From NCBI GenBank assembly GCA_963377175.1, contig CAUJNA010000170.1:124001-188000 (forward strand): a stretch of 64,000 nt of DNA, in the 5' to 3' direction. The notes beneath the pieces are model-generated. The model had not been told where the DNA came from and made no database searches. It saw nothing but the letters and a program-made list of their open reading frames with translations. This DNA is from Effrenium voratum. Taxonomy: Eukaryota; Sar; Dinophyceae; Suessiales; Symbiodiniaceae. Position numbers and translations under genes: made by a program. Shown here piece by piece: positions 24,701 to 36,700 of this stretch. Positions within the stretch are counted from its first letter, which is position 1; each line of letters opens with the position of its first letter.

Positions 24701-27700
24701 ATTTTCAGCCGCCGTTTCAACTTTTTGCATCTTTGGCTTTACTCCATGTTCCCTTTAAGCCAGCAACTCCCTCGCTGAGTTCCTGGACTTTAGTCACTGT
24801 TTGGGCTTTGACCACTTTAGTGGGCACAAAAGTTTGGTTATGTTTCTCGGCCAATCCACTCGATCGGAGTTGCAAAGTGTCAATTCACTTTTTGCCCGGG
24901 GGTTGGATTCCTTTCTCGCCCAGTGGCGAGCTCACCGTGAGTAACAAGCACAGCTCTCGAGTTCCATGTGAGCTACAATCAGTCACGTGGCTTGGTTTTG
25001 TGGATTTCCCACTCATTTCCTGGTTGCAATTTGCAACATGTGTTGGGAATGCTGACTGATCTTGGTGGCTCCCAGCCCATCCCCTTAGCTTTTTAGCCTT
25101 TTAGTGTTTAGTGGCAGTTTCCATTTAACCCACTAAAAAGTTAAGCTTTTAGCGGGGGATCTGAGGGGAGCCCAGTGATTGTTACTCACAAGGATGATGT
25201 GGTTATTACCAAGATGAACCTTCGTCCCGCGCCATTGAGCAGATGCCCGGTCGTTTATTGCCTTTCTCGGGCGAATCTGAGTCACAAAAGTCACAATCGA
25301 AAACCGCTTCGGGCAAGGGAAGGTTAGGGGCAGTGCCAGCGATTCATCCGAATAGCATGGTTTAGGGTGGACCCAATAAGTACCAGGTGTTGATTGCCAT
25401 TTAAGATCAGAGTGGTGAGAAACGAGCCGTGCAATTTCCACGACAGTGCTCGGTGGGGGGATGACTGCCTATTTTTGTTTGTGGTTGCATGCTGGCAAAA
25501 GCACGTTTGTCAACGTGGCTTGTGTGGTACTTCGTGCAACATCACAGGTGGACAAAGGGCAATTTGTCACGTTCGCCCGGGTGATGGAATCGGCAACACA
25601 TTGTAAATACATAGAATAAGGTGGCCTTGTAGGTGCTTTAGGGCAGGCCGTTTTGACCGAGCATCCCGTATCTCTCGGACAGCTAGTTATGTCCTCCAAC
25701 AACTGCGTTGTCCCTTTTCCCCATGTCCAAAATCCCAAATCCTGCTGGATCTTGCGCATTTTTTAGCGCTGCACCAGGAGCATGAGTGTCTCGATGGGCG
25801 GATAGGAGCAGCTAAGAGGTGGCATCCGAGAATTTCAGGGGGTTCCGAGCGGGGGCAAGCTTTTCTGGGTTGCTGTTCCGCTTAGTTAGTGTTCCCAAAA
25901 TCAACCAAGCAAAAATAAGATACACCCCTTTTTTGCCTTCTCACGCGCAGGTGATGAGAGTGACGAGGCGCTGCTTCGACCCCCTGAAACATGGCAAGGG
26001 GATGGCCGCCTGAGCTTGGTCTTCACATCGTGCAAAACAAGCACACACCTGCCTTACATGAGATGGGTTTGCTGCAGCAAGCAACCTTGCCATTCACACA
26101 AACTGAACCTCAAATCCAACCTGACCCACTTGCTATTCCAGCTTTTCAGGCATTGTGATCGTCATGGTCAGTTGATGTCATACCCCGAAAAGTAGGTATT
26201 AAATTTGGAGTAGGGGCAAGGCTTTTTCGAGCATCGCTTGCCCTGGCCCATCAGCCCGAAGTCGCACATGGACCAAAACGCGAGAGGCGCTTTGCCCGAA
26301 GGATACTCGTCAGTTTTTGTTTGGGGTCAGATTCTGGTGGTTAGGTTCCTTCACATGGTGAAACATGCCCAAGGTTTCATTTGGGGGTGGTCCATTTTTG
26401 AGGCTACTCTTTTCTGGTTGGAAGGTTCAGGGTCCATCTGATCAAGTCCCCAAAATAGACCAAAGTAATCTGGGAAGTCAAAGGGAGCCCGAAGGGAAGC
26501 GGGTCAAGGATAGGGTAACCCCAAAGTGGCTGCCGATCGCTAAATAGAAAGGACAGAACAAAACATCGGTCCAAAAAAAGGCTGAATTTGACCACCCATT
26601 TGAAGGCACACCCCCCAGGTTTATTGAGCCACCTTCCTTCCATTTCTTTAAATGAATATGTTTGACTTCCCCTAGTTTTAGAGTGAATCGATGTCACTAC
26701 GGACAGATTTGCTCGTTTGTTCCAGGGGGCGAAAACGCAAGCTATGCTTCGGCAACCCATACACCAGAGGCGCGGCGCGCGGCCGTGTTCAGCGCCTGCT
26801 GCTGCTGCGAGGAGGTTCAGCGCGGAGCGCCGCTTGGACCGGGGGTCACCCCGCAAGCTACGTGGGTGTGTCGTTCTTTGTCCTCGTTGTTTGCTGGCTT
26901 TTAAAGGAAAACCCATAGGAAACCACCCTTTCGATGGTCTAAAAGAAGACACATGTGTGAAAATTGAAGAAAAAACAAATGCGGTTGTGTTTTTTGCTCT
27001 TCACAGGCTGCTAGCAAAGGGTAGCCTCACAGAAACACTCAAGTCCAACCAGCTTTTTCCCCAAGGACTGCTTCTTTCCCGTGAAGTTCGAGCTGTCCTT
27101 TTGTCAGAAGTCTTCGTTTGTGGGTCCCGAATCCGATTCGACCGGAGAAAATGAATCTCCAGGTTCCTCTCTTCAATGGGATTGGTTCTCTTCTGATGGC
27201 TCGGCGGCGGGGAACCAAACCCGCGAACAGGCGAACCAAACCGCGAGCGGCGTGTTTTTGTTCCGCGCCCATGCCGCGGTCTCCCTTGTAGCAGGTAACC
27301 CCTCGCTACTTTCCTGGTTTTTTCCCCGGGCGGCGCAAGTTAGTTTGGTTACCTTTTGCCAGGGTCCAGTGGATTCCACTGTTCTTTTTTCCCATTGGTG
27401 AGGGAAACCAACAGGCAAGCCAAAATCCATAGATCCAAATCCTCGGATTCCACTGGGGTGGCGAGCCTTTGCGGCCACCCCCAACCCCCCCCCCAAACCA
27501 CCCCCCCCAACCTCCCCCAAGCCCCCCCCCCCCTCAACCTCCCCCAAGCCCCCCCCAACCTCCAACCTCCCCCCCGCCCCCCCCCCCCCCCGAACCTCCC
27601 AAACCCCCCGCTGGCGTGCGACCGCATGCGCCAGGCAGTCCTTTGGGCAGACCCCGATGCCGGACATCCGCCTTACGCTGCACATCGGGGTCGGCTTTGG

Positions 27701-30700
27701 ACCGCTGAAGCTTCTGCAGCTAGGCGCGAGGCTTCGCCCCCCAAATGGCTGGTGTCCTGTAGGTAGCGTCCTTGATGGGTGAGCCTGGTGAAAAATAGAT
27801 GGGTGTCACTGGTTTAGATGGGTTTTGTGCCATTTACCAGGGCCATCTATTTTGCCAAAAGGCCACCTATGGTCCTGTTGGTCCCCCTTCAAGCCAGCGA
27901 CAAAAAAAGTGCTTTCTTAACAAGCAACAAACAAGTGTTTTGGGCGCGGCTTCTTAAAATTCACATCCGGCCCAAGAGGAATGTGAAATTCCGTCGAATG
28001 GTTTGGTCAAATGCTCTGACATCAGGGAACGTTGGGCCTGGCGGCTCAGTTCCATCTTGTTTTGCAGCACTGCCCTTCCAGACATACCTACCAGCATTGT
28101 CCAATGGAGAGCATGTCATCAGCTCAAACAAATCGCAAGACGAAAGCAAAGCATGGCAGCCCTATGCTTAAAGCAAACCTTTGCACCTGACATTGAAAGT
28201 GCCAGGTAACGAAATGCAATCACAATCGACCTGCGGCAGAAGACCATTGCGACATGTACCGCAGCTATTCCCGACGTACGAAGTTTTTGCTTGCCTGTGC
28301 GATAGGCAGGGAATGAAAAGTGGAATGACCCCTATAAACCATCCCTTGTAGTTTCCTTTAGGGGAATCCCTAGGTTCACTCCCTCATTGCCTGCTGACCA
28401 CCAGCAAGTTTGTCCGATGTCATGCAAAGTGTGGATTTGAAGGCGGGACACTCCCTGGATTGAGGAATCCGCTTCCGTTCAGAAACCCTGGGTTTTGGCT
28501 GACTCCCCAACGTAAAAGCCAAGAAACATTGGCTTCAACCGTAGTTTCTCATTTGGCGCGAAATGGATTTGGAGGTTTTCACTTTGTATGGTGGTGTTGT
28601 CAGCATCACCTTTTGGCTTGGAGTTGGCGGTTATGAACATGGGCCGAGTTACAACGAGTGTCCTTTTGGGGTGATTTTGAAAGGGCTGGCTTGCAAACTC
28701 AAGATAGCCAACTCACAGGCCCCCTTCCAAATGGTCCAAAGCGTTGCTGATTGAGCCAGACAAGGAGTTGGCCCCACTGAAGTTGGGGTTTCTTTGGAGA
28801 ATGATCGGACAGCTTAGTTGCACAAAGCCGAACTTTTTTCGCCTTTGCCTTGAGAACACCACCATGGTCCGTTTTTCCGGTCCCAACGGCCGCTTCGCCA
28901 AGCGGTGTAGCTCGCTCAGAGCTTGCACGGCTCGCTTGCACGGCTCGCAGGTGGGCTGCTGGACCGATGGGAGTTCTGTGCTGCAGGTCAACCACTGGAG
29001 GAGGTGGGAAGATACGGCCACCATGAAGGTCCTGTTGTTACGCCACGGACTTTGAAACGTTCATGCCACAATGCTGCAAAACATGGTGTTTTCAGCATTT
29101 GCTCAGGTCGTGTTGTCCTGGATCCAACAAAGCATATTCGAGATGCCTCATATATTTTTTGGAGTCTTCTCAATCCTGGCCCACCCTCAAGACCCCTCCA
29201 AACGCTTCAAAGCTTTGCACACGTGTTTCCCCGGATTGAAAATTGAAGATCCCCCAGATTTCTTTTAGAATCTTCCATTCTGGCCAGCCCTTAAGCCCCC
29301 CAAAAAAAGTTTAAGTTGAGCATCATGGATTGAAGCTGAAGATAAATGCACTGGTGTCCTCCTAATCTGTTTGACTTAAATTCTGGCATGGATACTTAGT
29401 GCAACCCAGGATGTGCTAGCACATCCTGGATTGACGATTGCCGATTCTCAGACCACTCTTTCAGAATATTCAATGCATACTTGGGTTAATCTAGTACGTT
29501 CTAGCACATCCAGAAACTAAGTCAAGAACACGTGCATTTTTGGAGCATCATTTTAAAGAGGACATGCATTTTTCTTTACAGCAATCATGGCCCAGTCTGC
29601 CTGAGTACTCCAGGGGGTGTCATGTATAGATATATAGGTTTCTTGCAAAATCTTGGAGGTGGACAGAAGGATCCGGGAAAACTGCAACCCTTGTGAAAAG
29701 GCCTCTGGTCTACGTGCTTCAATGATTGCCGGGAAAAGAGTAGCGCTTCGTGACTAAAGAACGGACACTGGGACGCCCTTGAAGAACCTTGCCCAAAATG
29801 TTTCGTGTTTGCGAGTTTTCTGGATAAATAAACCTGCTTACTTGGGGTTGCTAGGGATGCTCCTTCCCCTACTAGGAATCGTATGCGGTCTCTTCCAAAA
29901 CGATCTTAATTTTAAGGGTGGACTGAATATGAAGCAGAATCTGAGCTTGCTATGTTCATCTATTCTCTCATTTTGTTGTCTATACTTTATTGCTTTTGTG
30001 CTTCTTTGGACTTTAACTTTTTTGGGAAACAGAGGATATTCCGTTGGACCCACAAAAAGCTAAACTTTTGCAGAGGGGTCAACAGCAACCAAGTGGAGAA
30101 TGCCCTATACTTTGGCGAAATGGAGCCACTGAGTTCCTTTGGCTTTCGTTTACCCTAAAGCACACATCCCTCGAAAAAGTGCACCCCCTTCCTTCAATTC
30201 ATGTACCGGGAGGGCCTGTGTATGTTTGGTAAATGGAACTGGGGGAGGCAAAAATATGATTTCCAGTTAGGGGTGCGGCCTCCAAACCACCACTGCTTTA
30301 GGTTATGATGTCAATCCCCGTAGTTTAAGAAGGAGGTATTTGCTGCCCTGGAAAGCAAAGTTTGCTCCCCCAAGGCCCCCAAGGTTATTGTGCCCAGTGG
30401 ATCCCAGTTACCAAGAGTCAGTAACCATTTTCCTTTTGATTTTGACAGGGCTCACTTGGTTACCTCCTAAACAAGGACATGGGTGTGTTTTTTTGAGGGT
30501 ACCCCCTGTTTGTGGTTAAAGGGGAAAGGAACCCACCTTAGAGGGTTCCACTATACCATGGAATCACTGGGCCCTGTTCAGCCCATTAAAACAAGGAGGG
30601 TTCATATTTCACAACCGTTTTGTAAGGATTGTCACCCAAGTTGGGTCTCCTTGGGCCTTCCTTTTCTTTGGTGCATTTTGCTTGGATGTTAGGACTTTAA

Positions 30701-33700
30701 CTTTTTGCCAACTCATGGGTGTTCCGTATTAAACCACAAAAAGTTATTCACTTTTAAGCAGGGGAGCAGAAAGCAAACGAGCCACTAAGTGTTTATGGCT
30801 GCTTTTGTTGACCGACCTGGCCTATCGGTCGGAAGCCGTTTTCTATTGAGCTTGCCTTTGCGGGATTCCTGTGGCTTAATGCGGACCATGGACGCGCAAC
30901 CAGTGTGATGCGCTGTTGGTATCTTTTTTGGAGAGAATCGGTTGAGCCTTCTTTTAAGAAAGCATAACCCCCCCGCTTATCCCCCCCCCCTTTTGAGACA
31001 TGCTATAGCACTGCTATTGGAGTGACAGGTCTGGGGTCCAGGTCTAGGGTCTAGGATTTAGGGTCTAGGGTCTAGGGTCGAGGGCTATCTTTTGTTTGGA
31101 GGGAATCGGTTGCGCCTTGACGTCAGGTGGCCATTGCGGAGCCCCTCGCCAAGCCCGGAGAAACGGTGGTGAGCCCCTCCGTGCGCGAGCTCCTCCAGGG
31201 CGCCTCGGCCTGCGAGAAAGGACAAACACCTTACAACCTGCGGAGGCCGAACACTCGTTTTTTTTTGGGGTTTGGACTATTTTAGTGGCAAACAAACAGT
31301 TTGGGAGCTTGTTTGGCCAGTCCACTCAGGAAGTGAGTTACGGAGCCGTGGCAAACGAGCGGCCCGGGAATGTCCTGCAAAACGGGGCGGGGACTCCTTT
31401 TTGGATGGAACATATGGGAAATGTTTTGATGAAGCTTGTGACGGTTTTGGTGTTGATTGAAAATGCATATTTCACTTTGGATGAAGCTTGTGATGTGTTT
31501 TTGCGGATGGACACTTTTGTGTGAGAGTTTCCCAGAAACAGGATATCATTTTTGGATGATGGGGGCTATAGCCTGATATGGCTGTTTGCCAACAGTACAA
31601 CCGCACAAATCATGACTGCATATGATTTTGCGGATGAATTCTGCAGTACTGTATCACGTCCGGCTTGGGAATGGCTGTCATTTGTGCAGATGAATTTATG
31701 ACACAAGGAGCGATTATTTGGGGATGAAGTGTCGCAATTTGCCCCGTTCGTTGTTCACAATGCACGCACCTGTGCACCGCCAAACAAGGGACAGGTATTA
31801 CGAAAAGTTGTTGCTTCGTCGGGTTGAACCGCAAGGCTTTGTTGCACATGGTTTGGTGCACTTGCCGCCCTTGCAAAAGGGGATCATGCTGTGTGGGCAA
31901 GGGTTGTTCCATTCTTGAGCGCATGACATAATGACAGATGGCAGGGTTGTTGTCCAATACCTTTCTTATCACTACTGTGGATTTACAAAACCCTGCACCA
32001 CTTTGAAACCATGTTTGACAACCTTGTTTGTTGGTATTTGCAGGGGAATGGAATCATTCCAGGGTTTCTGAACGGTGGTGTGAATTGGATTTCGCAACCA
32101 TGCACAGTAGGGCTTGGGCCGCAACCGGTCTTGCCAGTTGGATCTATGTCGGTGTAAGGACCCCTCTCTATGGCTAGGCCCCCCAGTAGTGTCCTTTGGG
32201 GGAGGGTTCCCCTACTAAAATAGACTACAGAAAAAGCAAATGGGTACCCTTATTCTAACCTCTCTACTGGAGGACTCGAGAGGGACACTGGAGGTAACAG
32301 CGACCACCCCAATGTTCGGCCTTTTCCCAGTTGTTCAGCAGCCGCCTTTTTGCTTGGTTCACCCCTGAATATGGTGAACCCCTCCAGCGTTCCCTTTTTC
32401 TAGGTCATTCAGTTCTTGATTATTATAAAGAACAATGGATATAAATATGTTGGGGAGGAATCCCTAAATTTCCCTTGGCCGGAACAAAACCCCATCCACC
32501 CTTTGAGCGAGTAGCGCGGTGATGTGTAGCGTTGGTTTGTCTTCGTCTCAGACTGGTTGCAACTTGCTGCCCAGGTTCCAGCTTCTTCGGCTTCCAGGCA
32601 CCGGATCTCTCGGGGAGAAAACGGAGTCCGGGTCCTGTGGTGGGGGGCTCAAAGTCTTATAGGTTCTAAGGAAGGTATGGCGCAATCCTCACCCCACCCC
32701 TGGAATTTATGGCGCAATCCTCACCCCCACTCCTGGAATTGTCCATTTGTTGGACATTTTCCGATTTTCCCTTTTATGCAAAGCTAGATCAGTGGAATTG
32801 CCCCTGTGGTAGGGGGGGATATTGCAGAGTTTTCAGCCGTTCGACAAGGTTGCTTGAAGGATACATGGCCATCTTGGATACATGGCTCTTGCTGAAAGAC
32901 TTCAAAAGATCAGGTGTCCGTTAGAAGTTCTTCGGAACCAGCTGATAGTCACCCAATACAACCCGATATTGACAATTTGCTTAGGAAGTTATGATCCCAA
33001 ACAAATACATCCAAGCTGGTCCAAGCCCTTTCACGCAATCCTCCAAAGCGGGCCCTCCCATGCTTTTTCCCCTAGATAGTATCCAAGAGCCTTGCATTTT
33101 TTGTTCCGGAAGGAACCCAGAACGGGAGGCTCAACCAAAAAGCGGACTCATTCAACATGGTGTTGGTGTCCACATCAATCTAACCTCACGCATGAAGGTC
33201 CCTGACTTGAGGATGCCTTAGTTCCAGAACTAGGTCCCCCAGTAGTGTCCTTTTACCCTTTTTGGGGGGGAGGGTTCCCCTACTAAAATCGCCACAGAAA
33301 AAAGGACACCCTTATTCTAACCTCTACCTAGAGAAAGTAATCAACCTGCGGCGTGTGAATCAACCGGGTTTCCCAGCACGCGCGGAATTCTGCAGACTCA
33401 ATCTTTGTGTGGTAATGATGTACCTTAAGGAAGCATTCGCAGTAGACCCAAAACAACGGGCTGTTTGGTGTCCCTTTTTTTTTTGAAGGCCAATGTCTAG
33501 TCCATATGATGCCCTAGAAAAAACACCGGTTGGATGGTTCAGGGACTCTGGCTATCAAGCCAGCAAGGGGATATTTGGCTGTGGCTCAAACACACGTACC
33601 AAAAATCGGCGCCTTGCTAGATGGAACCAAAGACTAAAACCTGCGGTTTCCCAGTGTGCCCTAGCTCTTTACTTTTGAGGGCCATGGGCCAAAATCCCTT

Positions 33701-36700
33701 CCCCCCAGTGAACATCAACCAATCCAACCACTAAAATAGGTAGCCTAAAATGGGTAGGTGAATTCACCTACCAACCAAAATGGGATCCCAAAACGTTTTG
33801 GAGCCACGGCCATCTGGGTTTCAAAGGCACACCCAAGGGCCTTCTCGGAGGCGCTGCCAAGCTCGGACTACGCGCTGCTGGTGCCCAAAAGCCAACCCCC
33901 GGGCAAGGCGACTGGATCAAAACACCCGTTGGTTTTGGCTTGGTTTGTGCTAAGCCCAACTTCCATTTGCTGAATTATGTTCTCTTCTTCGGTGTTTTTT
34001 GTTGTTTTCCCTTGTTGGGTTTAAAAAGGACTTATCACTACTGGTCTTTTTTTGTTCCAGGGGGCTCAACCAAATGGAAGCCCAGGTGAAGGACCACTGA
34101 AAGAAAACGCCCCATTTGCAAAGAAAACAATTGGGATGTTTACCCCGGTTGGTGTAGGGCATCTATCACTACTGAAAGTATGCTTTTATGTTTTCCGGGG
34201 GACTTGGTCAAATGCATGAAAAGCAATGAAACTCGCTTCCTGAGTTTCTAGACTTTGAACTTTCGGGGGGTGGACAATTTTAGTGGTCAACATACAGTTT
34301 GGGAGCCTTTTTGGTCCATCCACTTGATTGGAAGTGACCAAAGAACGGAAAAAAGTACAGCAAGGAATAACAATAAATCAAACACCCAAGGAAACCAACA
34401 ATCCAAAGAAGACGAATAGAGACCCACAACTGAAAGGAGATCTAAATAAATCCAGAGGTGGAGAACAAAGAAAACCCAAGTAAGACTCAAGGCAAGCTCA
34501 AAGCAATGCAGTGTGGAGGGAAGTTAAGCACAACCCAAGAGAACTTCAATGAAGAGCCAAAGAAATCAAACAAACCAGTTGAAGACACACGCAAGTAAAC
34601 TCAGAGGCAAACTGACAGAACCCAGAGAAACCACCAAGAAAGCGACAGGAAGGTAAGGAAGGGAGAACCAAACTTATCGCCAACCGCAATGAGAGGGTCC
34701 AATTTCCAGCTTTTTGTTGGGTCCCAAAGGCCTCCCAAAGAAAGGATCAAGCCATGTGTATGGCTGTTTTGGTACGACTTGCAACCTTAAATGGTCCCAT
34801 GTTTGGGTGTGACCATGTGACATGAACTCATGGATGGATTCATTTTTCTGAAATAAATGCTTGTTTTTTTTTGATTGAACTTGGGTTGGATCTTTAGACT
34901 TTCACCTTTTGGGGATTCCATTGGGGTTTCCATTAAACCCACAAGCAGTTGTTGACTTCTGCAGAGGGGTCAACAGCAACTAAGCTTTTGTCACCATTGC
35001 TTAAGGAGTTGCATCGTCTAAATTTAATCATTATTTTACTGCCGGTGTTTCACCTCAAGGGGGAAACAAATAGGGTCAAACCAACAACCGGGGTCTCATT
35101 TGGACAGCCCGGGTTAAAACTGGGGTCATCACCGAAGAGAAGCATTTTAGTTCTTGACATTTTAGAAATTACTTTCGGGATGACCAGGAAAAAGAACTGC
35201 ACAAGTTGCATTTGGATTGATCTTGTGTTGGGCTTTCGCAGCAAGGGACTCGCAAATGGCACCAGGTTGCTGAGTTCCTGGACTTGATTCTTTCTGTTGG
35301 AAGACTTGTTTTTAGTGGTAAACCAACGGTTTGGAGTGTTTTTTGGCCCGTCCAGTCAGGAAGTGAGTTTACTTGCCTACTGGTTGTGTTTCTGTTTGCT
35401 TCCCTTGCATCAATGAAACCTCATCCCTGGATTTTGTTGGTTTCCCCCTACAAAGACTCCCGACAACCTTCAACCATAAGATAGGTTTCTGGTTTCAGTT
35501 TGGTACATAGATTGAACCAGTGTAGGGTCAGTTTCTCCTGAACTTTACCATTATTTTGGGAGGACCACCAACATGTGTCTACCAAACATCTCTGCCCATC
35601 CGTGGAATTGACATGGCCAAAAGAGCACCTTGGATGTTGAACTCGCAGGCAGGCAAGAAAAAATGGCCCTAAAAAGTTCGGTCACAACCATCCCAGTGGA
35701 TCCATTTATTTGTATAGGCAACCAAAGGAACCCTTTCAACATCATGAACATAGCGAAGGGTTACCCGCAAGGGAAACAAAATTCACTGAGAATGGCTTTC
35801 CTACTAGTCTAGGGGTTGATTCCCCATTTTGTCAAACACCACTTTCCCAAGAGTTTCTAACGGGCTTTGGAGATGATTATTTCGACATGTATGGAAGCTA
35901 GCTCGTGGGTTGAACCCCATGCCCCCGAAAGCGCCTTCATTCATGTACCAACTCCACAGAAACGCTAAGAGCCCCAAACAAAAAACGCGGCACAACCGAT
36001 GGACAAAATCGTTGCAAGGAGTCTCGCACCAGTTTTCATGGCTGAAACCTATACTTGGCCGCCGCTCCAATGTTCACGGCTGTACCAAGATCCAAGGGTA
36101 TTTTCTTCAGAGTGGTTGCATCGTCATGGGGATATCTCGGTTTGGCATCGCAGGGATTTTTTCCACGTGCAACTTATGTCCCGGGGTTCGATTCCGAGCT
36201 GTTTGCCCTTTGGCCTGGGGAAACGCCACCGATCCCATGTGAAAGTGTTTTTTTTCTTTTTTTTTCTTTTTTTTTCGGGGACCCCCGGACCCCCCCAAGA
36301 ATGGTGTTTTTTTTGTTGCCATTTGTTTCGCCATTTGTTTCCCTTGCAAACCCACACAAAAGAAGCCAGCATCAACTGGTGGTGTTGCCATTTTGTCCCT
36401 TGCAACCCCCCCCCCCAAAAAAAATGAGAAGAAAACACAGCATCATCATCAGGTTTTACCGGCACATGTGTTTCTTCAGCTGGTGTGTCCCCCTAAGGGG
36501 GCGGTTTTTTTTTCCTCACGAAACGAAGCCGATGGCGAGGAGCTGCGGAACCCCAAGCGCCGGCCGAACCTGGACGGCTTGGTGGTGCAGCGCTACGTGC
36601 CACAGGCTGCCAAGAGGCACCGGCTTTTTTTGGGTCCTTTGGGGGGGGGGGTGGGGGGGGGTGGGGACGGCGAGTTGTTTGTTCTGTTTTGCGTTTGGTC

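Noticed and set aside
27173..27766. Proline- and glycine-rich frames
   Set aside because: Products of C-run simple sequence; the true exon frame at 27639-27723 is a third frame.
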